Shown piece by piece: positions 49,224-60,061 of a stretch of 64,000 nucleotides of DNA (position 1 is the first letter of the stretch; every line of letters begins with the position of its first letter). This DNA is from Comamonas testosteroni ATCC 11996. GTDB lineage: Bacteria > Pseudomonadota > Gammaproteobacteria > Burkholderiales > Burkholderiaceae_C. A model generated the notes under the pieces. It ran no database searches and had not been told where the DNA came from. It saw nothing but the letters and a program-made list of their open reading frames with translations. The stretch lies in NCBI RefSeq assembly GCF_000241525.1, contig NZ_AHIL01000041.1:124001-188000 (forward strand), read 5' to 3'. Made by a program: the position numbers and the translations under genes.

Positions 49224-49542
49224 CGTGCGTGTGCCCCAGTTCAGGCCCGGGCACGCACCACCAGCTTTGTCTTATGTGTCGATGGTTGACATTCCACTCC
49301 TGCCCGCTCAGCCGCAGGCCGCCGCCATTGATCAGCATGAGGTGGCAGTGCTCAAGCGGCTTGATCAGCTCTGGCACAGTGGGTGCATCCGGTCCGGGCA
49401 GCAGATAGGCCTTGCATAGAGGCATGCCGACCACTGGCAGCTTTGAGTGCATATACAACCAGCCATACACGCCATTGGCCTTTGCGACCTCTGGCGCCAG
49501 CCGCGAGCCGTCTAAGTACAGTTGATAAATAGTGCACCACAT
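49210..49542 (-). CDS. First gene of LexA-box operon, unknown function
   Basis: A 110-residue protein from ATG 49542 (or 113 residues from ATG 49551). It has LAPEVAKANGVYGWLYMHS, a conserved-looking PLCKAYLLPGPDAPTVPELI, and several Trp/Cys near the end. Both start codons lie at or inside the LexA-box palindrome, so the transcript probably begins almost at the ATG. An SOS-induced accessory function is inferred from the box only; no family recognised. Confidence 0.55.
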   Translation of the reverse strand: MWCTIYQLYLDGSRLAPEVAKANGVYGWLYMHSKLPVVGMPLCKAYLLPGPDAPTVPELIKPLEHCHLMLINGGGLRLSGQEWNVNHRHIRQSWWCVPGPELGHTHDAQP

Positions 49543-49543
49543 A

Positions 49544-49559
49544 CTGTGCATTTATACAG
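49544..49559. promoter_or_regulatory. LexA box at the right end of the prophage
   Basis: CTGTGCATTTATACAG has the exact CTGT-N8-ACAG form and lies in a larger perfect inverted repeat CATACTGT...ACAGTATG (49540-49563). It overlaps the start of the leftward 110-residue gene and should silence it until SOS. Confidence 0.75.
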
Positions 49560-49563
49560 TATG

Positions 49564-49869
49564 TGAAAAAGTTTTCTTGTTTTTTAGAGCTGCTTACTGA
49601 GTCGGGGCTAGGGATTTTCGGCGTAGGATTTGGCGTAGCTTTTCGTCGATCTGAGCAAATCTCAGAGGTGTGCGAACCAATGCATCATCGGCGTATGCGC
49701 CGAGAGGTCAGTCATGTCTGGGGAGTAGGGCAGCGACGGGGATTCTGTGCTTTTCTGGGTCATCGCTTCAGCGGTATGCAAAACAGGGGGCGCCGCGCCG
49801 GTGCTGGGCGGGCGCCGAATGCTGCATTATCCGTGATGCCCAATAGCAGGGGGCATGGCTGTTTTTTGG
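49564..49869. other. Right junction region, no gene supported
   Basis: About 306 bp between the LexA box and the sterol desaturase gene. It contains the candidate attR and a hairpin CGGCG-TATG-CGCCG near 49692-49705. A rightward frame exists but has no ribosome site and lacks protein-like composition. Confidence 0.45.
49629..49643. other. Candidate attR core
   Basis: TTTGGCGTAGCTTTT pairs with the candidate attL at 12713-12727 (14 of 15). A further CGGCGTAGG copy sits 10 bp upstream at 49619. Confidence 0.42.
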
Positions 49870-50943
49870 CTATTTGGCAGAGGCGGTCTGCACGCCTTGC
49901 TCGGATTGAGAGCTGGAGCCTTGATCGTCGTCATGAATGGGGCGGTAGCCCGGGCCGAAGGACACATCGCCCAGCCGCCAGCCTGCGCGGCAGCTCACCG
50001 CGCCCCAGAAGCGCTTCAGGGTGTACCACTGCATGGCGATCAGGCCGCGCTCGTTGTCGGCATCCACTTCCGGGTCACTCACGCCCGTGGGGCGTAGTTC
50101 CTCGTCGTGATAGAGGGCGGTGCCGAACAACTGATCCCACCAGGGAAGAACCTGGCCGAAGTTGCAATTGTGGCGCTCGGGCCGCTCTGCATCGCGCAGC
50201 ATATGGTGGTTGCGGTGAAAGCGTGGGCCGACCAGCAGGCGCTCGCCCATTTTGCCCAGCCAGCCCAGACGCAGCGCTACATTGGCATGGGAGAAGTTCT
50301 GCACCAGCTCGCTGAGCAGACCCAGCATGGCGAACTCGGATGGCTCCACACCCATGGCCAGACCTACGCTGGCCAGCACAAAGCTTTGCAGCATGCCGTC
50401 CAGATAGTTGCTGCGGTCGTTGCTCCAGCAGCTCATCTGGCGCTGACTGTGGTGCATGCTGTGCATGGCCCACCACCAGGGAATGACGTGCTGTGCGCGG
50501 TGCATCCAGTAATACGTGAGGTCGTAGACCACGTAATACACGGCAAACAAGACATAGGGGTGGTCTTCAAACCAGGGCAGCCAGGCCTTGAGGCCGCTGG
50601 CTTCCGAGGTGGACGGGCCCCCGCCCAGCATATGGGCGACCGGCATGAGGATCAAAAAGCTGAACAGCGGAAACAGGCCCAGCAGCATGAGCAGGGTGTA
50701 GTTGCGATCCACCGTGGTGTGGCGGCGGTCGGCCCAGCGTTCGGCGGGAAGCAGGCTCTCCAGCGGCCGCATCACACAGCCGATCAGAAACAGCTGCAGC
50801 AGCGCGATCAGGATGCCGGCGGCTATCTCGCGCGGATCGCCCGCTGCCTCGGCAATATGGAGTGCGTTGACCACGGGAGTCACCGCATGCACGGATACCC
50901 AGTCAATGGCCAGCGCCCAGTGCTGGCTGAAGAAGTCCATCAT
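49870..50943 (-). CDS. Sterol desaturase / fatty acid hydroxylase family protein
   Basis: A 357-residue membrane di-iron enzyme. The histidine clusters HRAQH, HSMHHS and HRNHH are all present in order, with hydrophobic segments at about residues 40-60, 85-105 and 130-150 and around residue 195. Family members hydroxylate or desaturate lipids. The 50 C-terminal residues are polar and variable. This is the first host gene right of the prophage; no operon partner is evident. Confidence 0.88.
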   Translation of the reverse strand: MMDFFSQHWALAIDWVSVHAVTPVVNALHIAEAAGDPREIAAGILIALLQLFLIGCVMRPLESLLPAERWADRRHTTVDRNYTLLMLLGLFPLFSFLILMPVAHMLGGGPSTSEASGLKAWLPWFEDHPYVLFAVYYVVYDLTYYWMHRAQHVIPWWWAMHSMHHSQRQMSCWSNDRSNYLDGMLQSFVLASVGLAMGVEPSEFAMLGLLSELVQNFSHANVALRLGWLGKMGERLLVGPRFHRNHHMLRDAERPERHNCNFGQVLPWWDQLFGTALYHDEELRPTGVSDPEVDADNERGLIAMQWYTLKRFWGAVSCRAGWRLGDVSFGPGYRPIHDDDQGSSSQSEQGVQTASAK

Positions 50944-51087
50944 ATTGTTGTGCCCGTTTATCGTCGGGCAGATTCTGGACCGGGAGTTTGTGGATTCTGT
51001 GGAGAGACGTACACCTCCAGCACTTGTCCACTGATTGTGGGCGCGGCCCCCAAGCAGTGTTTATTGCCTGGGGGCGGCCTGGCGGCA

Positions 51088-51123
51088 TAAAAAAAGGGCC
51101 CGGTCCACCGGACCAGGCCCTTT
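51088..51123 (-). terminator. Terminator after suhB
   Basis: Read leftward, AAAGGGCCTGGTCC-GGT-GGACCGGGCCCTTT followed by a T run makes a 14-bp stem with one mismatch. Confidence 0.88.
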
Positions 51124-51149
51124 CCGCAGTCGTGGGGCGACCGCCTTTT

Positions 51150-52070
51150 TTATTCTGCGCTCTTCTGGCCTTCTTCGGCCACCGCTTCGGTGTCTTCTTC
51201 GGCGGGGGCTTCGAATTCGCCAGTCTTGACAGCCTGACGCACAGCCGCTTTTTCACCAGCGGTGGCGAACTTGCTGAACTTGCCCAGCACGGGAATCAGC
51301 GAGCCATAGATACGTGGGTTGGCGGCCAGGATTTCGCGTTGTTCCAGGAAGTCGGCTTCGCCTGTGAAGTTCCCCACCAGACCACCGGCTTCGCTGACCA
51401 GCAGAGAGCCGGCAGCCACGTCCCAGATGGACAGGCCGGATTCAAAGAAGCCGTCGGCAAAGCCGGCAGCCACATAGGCCAGATCCAGGGCGGCGGAGCC
51501 GGGGCGACGAACGCCGGCCGTGCGCTGCATGACTTCGCCCAGCATCAGCATGTATTGCTTGAAGTTGTCGCCACGGCGGAAGGGGAAGCCTGTGGAGATC
51601 AGGCAATCACGCAGCTGGGTGCGCTTGGAGACGCGGATGCGGCGCTCGTTCAGATAGGCACCACGGCCCTTGGTGGCCGTGAACAGGTCGTTGCGGCTGG
51701 GGTCATAGATCACGGCGTGCTCGATCTTGCCCTTGTAGGCCAGGGCAATGCTCACGCAGTACACGGGGAAGCCGTGGATGAAGTTGGTGGTGCCGTCCAG
51801 GGGATCGATGATCCAGACATGGTCGGAGTTCTTGGCACCGTGCTCGCTGCCCGATTCTTCGGCCAGGATGGAATGCTGGGGGTAGGCGTTGAGCAGCGTC
51901 TCGATGATGATGCGCTCGGCCGCCTGGTCTACCTCGGTCACAAAGTCGTTCACCTGCTTTTGCGCAACGCGCACCGATTCCACATCCAGTGCGGCACGGT
52001 TGATGAGGGCGCCAGCGGCGCGAGCAGCCTTGATGGCCACGTTGAGCATGGGGTGCAGGGAGTTCGACAT
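51150..52070 (-). CDS. suhB: Inositol-1-monophosphatase family protein SuhB
   Basis: A 306-residue Mg-dependent phosphatase. Metal ligands are in the EES segment (ILAEESGSE), DPLDGTTNF and the C-terminal [12 protein letters not shown]. SuhB hydrolyses myo-inositol phosphate and in E. coli also joins rRNA transcription antitermination complexes. An acidic C-terminal tail of about 30 residues is extra. ATG 52070 fits the family start. Divergent from trmJ across 257 bp. Confidence 0.92.
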   Translation of the reverse strand: MSNSLHPMLNVAIKAARAAGALINRAALDVESVRVAQKQVNDFVTEVDQAAERIIIETLLNAYPQHSILAEESGSEHGAKNSDHVWIIDPLDGTTNFIHGFPVYCVSIALAYKGKIEHAVIYDPSRNDLFTATKGRGAYLNERRIRVSKRTQLRDCLISTGFPFRRGDNFKQYMLMLGEVMQRTAGVRRPGSAALDLAYVAAGFADGFFESGLSIWDVAAGSLLVSEAGGLVGNFTGEADFLEQREILAANPRIYGSLIPVLGKFSKFATAGEKAAVRQAVKTGEFEAPAEEDTEAVAEEGQKSAE

Positions 52071-52327
52071 AAATTGTGAGTGCGTTGGCGATGCAGCCCG
52101 GAGCAAAACTGGGCTGAACTACGCGGGTAAGAACGTAAAAGCCGCGACCGGCGATGCGGGGCGGCGACAATGGGCGCAATTCTACCCAGCCTGCGCTTTT
52201 TTTGCTTGTTCGTCCCGGCGACCCGAGGGTCTTCTCTGCGGCGCTTGCGGATGCGAGAGAGAACAGGTGGCGTAGTCTGCTGTCTTATCAAGGCCACAAG
52301 TGGGGCCTTTTGCATTGTTCTGCGTTG

Positions 52328-53128
52328 ATGAAAACCCGATTCGTACTGATTGAAACCAGCCATGCCGGCAATGTGGGCGCAGCTGCCCGAGCGCTCAAGA
52401 CCATGGGCTTCGACGACCTGGTGCTGGTGCGCCCGCGCTACAAGAACGTGCTGCGCAAGGAAGAAACCATTCAGCGTGCCAGTGGCGCACTGGATGTGCT
52501 GGACAAGGCTCGCGTGGTCGACACCCTGGAGGAAGCCCTGGACGGCATCAGCCATATGTGCGCGACGGCCATGACGCCACGCGACTTCGGCCCGCCTACA
52601 CGCACTCCGCGCGAGCATTTCGATTTGCTCCTCAAAGGTGAGCTGGATGTGCGCTCTGTGCCTGCAGTGGATGGCGATTTGACGGATAGCGCCGCCACGC
52701 CGGGCGCAGTCTGCAACCAGAAGGGCGTGGCCTTCTTGTTCGGCTGTGAGCGCTTTGGCATGAGCAACGACGATGTCTACCGCTGCGATGTGGCGCTGTC
52801 GATTCCGTCCAATCCGCAGTTCGGCTCGCTCAATCTGGGCTCGGCCATTCAGGTCGTTGCCTATGACTGGCGGGTGGCACTGGGTGGCTTTCCAGTGGTG
52901 GAGCACACGCCCGAGGCGCATCGCGCCGACATGGCCCAGGTGAAGGGCATGCTGGGCCACTGGGAGCAGGCTCTGGCCCATATCGGCTTTCTGGACCCGG
53001 CTGCGCCCAAGAAGCTCATGCCCCGGCTTAACCAGCTTTTCAACCGCGCGCAGCTGACCCAGGAAGAAATCCATATTCTTCGCGGTGTTGCCAAAGCCAT
53101 GCTGCAGAGCCAGCCACCAACCCGCTAG
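52328..53128 (+). CDS. trmJ: tRNA (cytidine/uridine-2'-O)-methyltransferase TrmJ
   Basis: A 266-residue SPOUT methyltransferase that modifies tRNA position 32 using SAM. The N-terminal VLIETSHAGNVGAAARALK, the knot segment FLFGCERFGMSNDDV and SIPSNPQFGSLNLGSAIQ are diagnostic. A C-terminal helical extension (about 205-260) supports dimerisation. ATG 52328 is used; a longer frame upstream is not protein-like. Confidence 0.93.
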   Translation: MKTRFVLIETSHAGNVGAAARALKTMGFDDLVLVRPRYKNVLRKEETIQRASGALDVLDKARVVDTLEEALDGISHMCATAMTPRDFGPPTRTPREHFDLLLKGELDVRSVPAVDGDLTDSAATPGAVCNQKGVAFLFGCERFGMSNDDVYRCDVALSIPSNPQFGSLNLGSAIQVVAYDWRVALGGFPVVEHTPEAHRADMAQVKGMLGHWEQALAHIGFLDPAAPKKLMPRLNQLFNRAQLTQEEIHILRGVAKAMLQSQPPTR

Positions 53129-53164
53129 ACTTCACAAGCTAAACATTCCTCACGTTGTTATTTG

Positions 53165-54001
53165 ATGCTTGATCGCCTGCGCTCCGACATCCAGTGCATT
53201 CTTGACCGCGACCCTGCGGCCCGCAGCACCTGGGAGGTCATCACCTGTTATCCGGGGCTGCACGCCATCTGGCTGCAGCGCCCTGCGCACTGGTGCTGGA
53301 CGCATGGCTTCAAATGGCTGGGCCGCTTCATCTCGCATATGGGGCGCTGGTTCACCGGCATTGAAATCCATCCCGGTGCCGTCATTGGTCGCGAGGTCTT
53401 CATCGATCACGGCATGGGTGTCGTGATCGGTGAAACCGCCGTTGTGGGCGATGGCTGCACCATCTATCACGGCGTCACCTTGGGCGGTACCTCGCTGTAC
53501 AAGGGCGCCAAGCGCCACCCTACGCTGGGCAAGAACGTGGTGGTCAGTGCCGGCGCCAAGGTGCTGGGCGGCTTTGAGGTAGGCGATGGTGCCAAGATAG
53601 GCAGCAATGCCGTGGTCATCAAGCCAGTGCCTGCAGGTGCCACGGCCGTGGGCATTCCGGCGCGCATCATTCCCAGCAAGACCGGGCACAGTGCCGATGT
53701 GACCGAGCATGAGCTGGCTCCCAAGGTCGATGCCAAGGCGCAAACGGCCGCCGTGATTGACGAGGATTGCGGCAAGAGCGGCTTCACCGCCTATGGCGTG
53801 ACGGCCGAAGTCGACCCCGTGGCCCAGGCCATGCGCTCTCTGTCCGAAGGCGCTGCCGGCCATGAAAAGCAGATTGCACTGCTGTGGGCCGCTATCGAGA
53901 AGCTTTCGATTCAAGGCCATGTCAAGGACTGTGTGCCTTGCGAGTCCGAACGACCCGAGGCCTTCCAGAAGGACAAGATCGATCAGATCCTGGGTAAGTA
54001 A
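53165..54001 (+). CDS. cysE: Serine O-acetyltransferase
   Basis: A 278-residue left-handed beta-helix enzyme making O-acetylserine for cysteine synthesis. It has the short N-terminal helical part of the EpsC type, then hexapeptide repeats with the catalytic segment [12 protein letters not shown] and [16 protein letters not shown]. After the helix (about residue 180) there is an extra tail of roughly 95 residues containing [17 protein letters not shown], which is longer than usual. A strong terminator follows. Confidence 0.92.
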   Translation: MLDRLRSDIQCILDRDPAARSTWEVITCYPGLHAIWLQRPAHWCWTHGFKWLGRFISHMGRWFTGIEIHPGAVIGREVFIDHGMGVVIGETAVVGDGCTIYHGVTLGGTSLYKGAKRHPTLGKNVVVSAGAKVLGGFEVGDGAKIGSNAVVIKPVPAGATAVGIPARIIPSKTGHSADVTEHELAPKVDAKAQTAAVIDEDCGKSGFTAYGVTAEVDPVAQAMRSLSEGAAGHEKQIALLWAAIEKLSIQGHVKDCVPCESERPEAFQKDKIDQILGK

Positions 54002-54048
54002 ACACAAGTGCTTGTCCATGAATCGCTGATGCTTGTGCCCTGCCAGTG

Positions 54049-54076
54049 AAAGCCAACGCCTGTCGTTGGCTTTTTT
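54049..54076 (+). terminator. Terminator after cysE
   Basis: AAAGCCAACG-CCTGT-CGTTGGCTTTTTT; ten-base stem with six Ts. Confidence 0.92.
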
Positions 54077-54163
54077 CATGGTGCTTGCCCGTAGTCGATT
54101 TGAGGGGCGAAAGCCTTGCCCATCCGGCCGAGACTGCTTGTCAACTCAAACCCGAGGCAAGCA

Positions 54164-54826
54164 ATGATGAATGTGGAACAGGCCATGCAGCAGCGCCATT
54201 CGGTGCGTGCTTTTTTGCCAAGGACGGTGGATGCGGCGCTGGTCAGGGATTTGCTGGCGCAGGCCGGACAGGCGGCTTCAGGCGGCAACCTCCAGCCCTG
54301 GCGTGTGATAGCGCTGACGGGGGACAGTCTTCAAGGCTTGCGCCAGGCCATGCCTGCGGCGACCCCCAACTCCGACCCGCCCCTGGTCTATCCACCCCAG
54401 CTGTGGGAGCCCTATCGCAGCCGCCGCTTTGACAATGGCGAGGATCTCTATCGCTCCTTGGGCATAGGGCGTGAGGACAGGAATGGGCGGCTGCTGCAGC
54501 TAGCCCGGAACACTCATATGTTTGGGGCGCCTGTGGGCGTGTTCGTCGCGGTTGAGAGCCGCATGCTGCATGCGCAGTGGGTGGATCTGGGAATCTATCT
54601 GCAATCGCTGATGCTGCTGGCGACCGGAAAGGGGCTGGCCACCTGCGCCCAGGGTTTCTGGCGCAATTACAGCGATTTTGTGAGCCAGCATCTGGCGCTG
54701 CCGCAGGGCTACCGGATCGCTTTTGGCATGGCACTGGGCTATGAGGACAGCGGGGCACCCATCAACCAGTGGCGCTCCACCCGAGCCGAGCTTGGGGACT
54801 GGTGCGAGATGCGGGGTTTTGAATGA
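54164..54826 (+). CDS. Nitroreductase family protein, copy 1
   Basis: A 220-residue FMN-dependent oxidoreductase. The FMN phosphate-binding start QQRHSVRAFLP, SGGNLQPWRV and a C-terminal LGYEDSGAPINQWRS are typical. ATG 54164 has GAGG upstream. It is highly similar throughout to the gene at 56366-57025 (shared LWEPYRSRRF and QWVDLGIYLQS), pointing to a local duplication. Substrate unknown; likely quinones or nitroaromatics. Confidence 0.9.
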   Translation: MMNVEQAMQQRHSVRAFLPRTVDAALVRDLLAQAGQAASGGNLQPWRVIALTGDSLQGLRQAMPAATPNSDPPLVYPPQLWEPYRSRRFDNGEDLYRSLGIGREDRNGRLLQLARNTHMFGAPVGVFVAVESRMLHAQWVDLGIYLQSLMLLATGKGLATCAQGFWRNYSDFVSQHLALPQGYRIAFGMALGYEDSGAPINQWRSTRAELGDWCEMRGFE

Positions 54827-54907
54827 AAACTGACTTCAATCCAGGATGAGTCAGTGCTGGATGCTTCTCTTCATGCAGTAGCGGGAAAGATGCCGGAGTG
54901 CAGGGGC

Positions 54908-54945
54908 GAAGCCGGGCTCCAATGCGGCAGCCCGGCTTCCTTTTT
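54908..54945. terminator. Shared terminator between nitroreductase 1 and the solute-binding gene
   Basis: GAAGCCGGGCT and AGCCCGGCTTC pair around a 10-base loop, followed by CTTTTTC. Confidence 0.85.
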
Positions 54946-54960
54946 CTCAATGCCGGCCGC

Positions 54961-56181
54961 CTACTTCCACAGAGCGCACTTGCTCTCCTCCTTGGTAGTG
55001 AAGACCTGGTCGCCGGGCAGGGTCTTGAGCACCTTGAAGTAATCCCATGCCTTCTTTGATTCGGCCGGCGTCTTGACCTGCAGCAGATACATATCGTGAG
55101 CGTAGCGGCCGTCGGGGCGGATCATGCCCTTGGCATAGAAGTCCGATAGCGGCGTGGCCTTGAAGCCGGCCATGATCTTGTCGGCATCCGTCGTGCCCAG
55201 CTTCTCGGCCAGCTTCAGATACTGCATGGCGGCCGAGTAGTTGGCTGCCTGCAGCGAGGTGGGCATCTTCTTGAACTTGGCAAAGAAACGATCCGAGAAC
55301 TTGCGGCTCTCGGGATTCAGATCCCAATGCCAGCTGTCGGTGAACATCAGGCCTTCCGTGGCTTTGAGGCCCAGGCTGTGGATGTCGGAGCTGAACAGCA
55401 GCAGGCCGGCCAGCTTCATGGTCTTGGTCAGGCCGAACTCGCGTGCCGACTTGATGGCATTGATGGTGTCGCCACCTGCATTGGCCAGGCCCAGAATCTG
55501 GGCCTTGGAGTTCTGGGCCTGAAGCAGGAAGGAAGAGAAGTCGGCTGTGTTCAGCGGGTGTCTGACGTTGCCCAGCACCTTGCCGCCAGAGGCATTGACC
55601 ACGCGGGTGGTGTCGGCCTCCAGCGCCTGGCCAAAGGCGTAGTCGGCCGTCAGAAAGAACCAGCTCTTGCCACCCAGCTCCACCACTGCCTTGCCCGTGC
55701 CCTTGGCCAGCGCCACGGTGTCATAGGCATAGTGCACAAAATAGGGGCTGCACTGATCGTTGGTCAGGGCCGAAGTGCCCGCGCCGTTGATGATGTAGAC
55801 CTTTTTCTTCTCATCGGCCACCTTGCCCATGGCCAGACCGGCACTGGAGGTGGTGCCGCCGATCAGCATGTTCATGCCCTGGGTGTCGAACCACTCGCGC
55901 GCCTTGCTGGCTGCGATATCGGCCTTGTTCTGGTGGTCGGCCGTCAGTACCTCGACGGGCTTGCCCAGCAGCTTGCCGCCAAAGTCGTCCACGGCCATCT
56001 GCACGGCCAGGGCTCCGCCCTTGCCGTCCACATCGGCATAGAGGCCCGACATGTCGGTGATGAAGCCGATGCGAATCTTGTCCTGCGCCTGAGCGCCCGC
56101 AGCGGTCAGCAGGCATCCCAGTGCCAGTGTCAATGTTCTTGGGGAAAAAACGGTAGCGGAGCAAACAGAGCGAGGCTTCAT
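54961..56181 (-). CDS. ABC transporter substrate-binding protein (branched-chain amino acid type)
   Basis: A 406-residue periplasmic binding protein of the Leu/Ile/Val-type family. The signal peptide ends GAQAQ near residue 31, and the mature protein begins DKIRIGFITDMSGLYADVDG, the classical family start. ATG 56181 has AGGAG 9 bases upstream. No permease or ATPase gene is adjacent, so it is an orphan component. The ligand cannot be told; such orphans in Comamonadaceae often bind aromatic or organic acids. Confidence 0.9.
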   Translation of the reverse strand: MKPRSVCSATVFSPRTLTLALGCLLTAAGAQAQDKIRIGFITDMSGLYADVDGKGGALAVQMAVDDFGGKLLGKPVEVLTADHQNKADIAASKAREWFDTQGMNMLIGGTTSSAGLAMGKVADEKKKVYIINGAGTSALTNDQCSPYFVHYAYDTVALAKGTGKAVVELGGKSWFFLTADYAFGQALEADTTRVVNASGGKVLGNVRHPLNTADFSSFLLQAQNSKAQILGLANAGGDTINAIKSAREFGLTKTMKLAGLLLFSSDIHSLGLKATEGLMFTDSWHWDLNPESRKFSDRFFAKFKKMPTSLQAANYSAAMQYLKLAEKLGTTDADKIMAGFKATPLSDFYAKGMIRPDGRYAHDMYLLQVKTPAESKKAWDYFKVLKTLPGDQVFTTKEESKCALWK

Positions 56182-56365
56182 CAGAGTCATCTCCTGAGGT
56201 GGTGAGTGCCCAGTCACTGCGACGGGCAGCCAGCATGGTCGCAGCTAGAGCAGGGCGCGCCATCAGGGCAAGCACCGGGGCGGCTGTGACAAGGTATCCA
56301 CGGCGACTCGGGAAAATGCCGCAAGCTTCTACACTGCACACCAGCGATTCAGGAAAGAAGAAGAG

Positions 56366-57025
56366 ATGGATATTCGTCAAGCATTGCAGCAGCGTCGTTC
56401 GGTGCGCGCCTTTCTGCCGCAGGCCGTGGCTGCAGCCACGGTGCGGGACTTGCTGGAGACAGCAGCTCAGGCGCCGTCCGGCGGCAATATGCAGCCCTGG
56501 CGTGTGACCGCCGTGGGCGGACAGGCGCTCAAGGATTTGTGCGCCAAGGCCAGACAGACCGAGGCCGTGCAGCGCCCCGGCCTGTCCTATCCACCTGGTT
56601 TGTGGGAGCCCTACCGCAGTCGCCGCTTTGAAAACGGCGAAGATCTGTACCGCGCAATCAATATCGGCCGCGAGGACAAGGCCGCACGTCTGGCCCAACT
56701 GGCCAGGAACGGCCAGATGTTCGGTGCGCCCGTGGGCATTTTCGTGGCCGTGGAGGAGCGCATGGGCTATGCGCAATGGGTGGATCTGGGCATCTATCTG
56801 CAGTCCTTCATGCTGCTGGCCGTGGAAAAAGGTCTGGCCACCTGCGCCCAGGGCTTCTGGCGCATGTACAACGACATGCTGATCGAACAGCTGGCATTGC
56901 CGGATGGCTACCAGATTGCCTTTGGCATTGCCCTGGGCTACGAAGATGTCAGCGCGCCCATCAACCAGTGGCGCGCAAGCCGTGCTGCCAGCAACGAATG
57001 GCTGGTGCTGCAGGGGCTGGATTGA
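56366..57025 (+). CDS. Nitroreductase family protein, copy 2
   Basis: A 219-residue FMN oxidoreductase, paralogue of the gene at 54164-54826: QQRRSVRAFLP, SGGNMQPWRV, LWEPYRSRRFENGEDLYR and LGYEDVSAPINQWRAS all match. It is divergent from the solute-binding protein gene, with about 185 bp between starts that should hold both promoters. A purine-rich AAGAAGAAGAG precedes ATG 56366. Confidence 0.9.
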   Translation: MDIRQALQQRRSVRAFLPQAVAAATVRDLLETAAQAPSGGNMQPWRVTAVGGQALKDLCAKARQTEAVQRPGLSYPPGLWEPYRSRRFENGEDLYRAINIGREDKAARLAQLARNGQMFGAPVGIFVAVEERMGYAQWVDLGIYLQSFMLLAVEKGLATCAQGFWRMYNDMLIEQLALPDGYQIAFGIALGYEDVSAPINQWRASRAASNEWLVLQGLD

Positions 57026-57109
57026 ACGGCGGATTAGACGCTTGAGGGTCAGGATAGTTAAACAGCTTCAATGGTGCGCAAATTGTGGCAAAACCAGCCT
57101 ATACTGCGT

Positions 57110-57212
57110 GCAGCTCCGGGGTGTGCGAAAGCGCTGAGATGCCAGACACTGTGAAAACAGTGCAGGCGAACCCGACGAACTTGATCCGGTTCATACCGGC
57201 GGAAGAAGAGCG
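57110..57212 (+). ncRNA. TPP riboswitch (thi box)
   Basis: The conserved core is clear: CTCCGGGGTG at the start, GCGCTGAGATG, and ACCCGACGAACTTGATCCGG leading into TTCATACCGGCGGAAGAAG. It lies about 270 bp upstream of thiC. Thiamine pyrophosphate binding should favour the terminator at 57287-57322. Confidence 0.95.
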
Positions 57213-57286
57213 GGACCCTGACGCAGGGCCGGTGGATTGACAGGACAACTGGCACGAGTGCCAAGCCTGAAAGCCATAGGCACAGC

Positions 57287-57322
57287 AAACCCCAGGCGCC
57301 TCGCGCACTGGGGTTTTGTCTT
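57287..57322 (+). terminator. Riboswitch-controlled terminator of thiC leader
   Basis: AAACCCCAG and CTGGGGTTTT pair around a 12-base loop, followed by GTCTTTTC. It sits between the aptamer and thiC, so the switch probably acts by transcription termination. Confidence 0.8.
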
Positions 57323-57396
57323 TTCTGGACAGCCGGTGCGTGAAGAGCCAGGCCGAAATTGCAGAATTTCGGCGGCACAGACCGGATACCCCATAG

Positions 57397-59418
<2,022 letters not shown>

Positions 59419-59479
59419 TCTGAGATGGTGTGAGGCTGCAGCGCCTGGTCATCAAGCGCTGGCAGCTATTCAATGAAAA

Positions 59480-59506
59480 GCGCAGCCCCTGGCTGCGCGT
59501 TTTTTT
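59480..59506 (+). terminator. Terminator after thiC
   Basis: GCGCAGCC-CCT-GGCTGCGC followed by GTTTTTTT. Confidence 0.92.
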
Positions 59507-59539
59507 GGGGGGCGAGTGAGGCTTGGCTGAGCCCGAAGG

Positions 59540-59989
59540 TCAGATCACGTATTCGGGGCGACCGGCTGCAACCCAGGCCTGATATCGGGCATTGATCTTC
59601 GGCGCAATGCGGTGGAACTGCTCCCAGTCGTCGCTCACGCCATACATGGTCTGTTCGTCGACACCGAACTCCTCGAAATAGTCATCCACAAACCTGCTGT
59701 CGTGGTCCTCGCCTCGGTAATAGGCCACGGCGAAGGCATTGCCCTCTTCATTCAGCTCCTGGTTCGTGAACTTCTCGTCGAGCACGCGCAGCAGAAACTG
59801 GGCGCCGCTCAGCTTCTCGCTCTTCAGCAGCTCGATTTCCTCTTCGGCTTCTTCGATCAGCTCCTGGCTGGCGTAGTCGTTGCGGATCAGCCAGGCCAGA
59901 AACATGCCGATATGCGTGGCGCCCGCGGCCTGCGGAAGATCGGCCGGAAAATCCCCGCCGTAGTGCCAGGACGCGTCGTCGTACTTCAT
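59540..59989 (-). CDS. Conserved acidic protein, unknown function
   Basis: A 149-residue, strongly acidic protein beginning MKYDDASWHYGGDFPADLPQ, followed by THIGMFLAWLIRN. This opening pattern is known in small uncharacterised cytoplasmic proteins, some of which resemble contact-dependent immunity proteins. The second Met is favoured over the first (59992) by AGGAG spacing. It is first in a row with two other unrelated small leftward genes. Confidence 0.6.
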   Translation of the reverse strand: MKYDDASWHYGGDFPADLPQAAGATHIGMFLAWLIRNDYASQELIEEAEEEIELLKSEKLSGAQFLLRVLDEKFTNQELNEEGNAFAVAYYRGEDHDSRFVDDYFEEFGVDEQTMYGVSDDWEQFHRIAPKINARYQAWVAAGRPEYVI

Positions 59990-60061
59990 CATCTCTCCTT
60001 GTATATGGCTGCAAGGCAGCGTCCCGCATCAGGGTCATTGCTTCTTGCGCTGGACGGGATC

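Larger units (their letters stand above)
12713..49643. mobile_element. Complete HK97-type siphovirus prophage
   Basis: An intact temperate phage genome of about 37 kb. In order: integrase with probable excisionase, leftward early operon with a ParB-family protein, repressor and Cro-like control region with OL and OR operators, replication module (CII-like, VapE-type helicase), late regulator, HNH plus terminase, portal/protease/capsid, head-tail connectors, tail genes with a -1 frameshift, tail tip and tailspike, lysis cassette, O-acetyltransferase moron, and a LexA-box operon. No disrupted gene was seen among the structural genes, so it is probably inducible. The ends are inferred from a short imperfect direct repeat; no tRNA target is visible. 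Confidence 0.88.

Noticed and set aside
49563-50315. Rightward 250-codon frame at the right prophage junction
   Set aside because: It begins inside the LexA-box inverted repeat, has no ribosome site, and beyond residue 90 is the antisense of the sterol desaturase gene.
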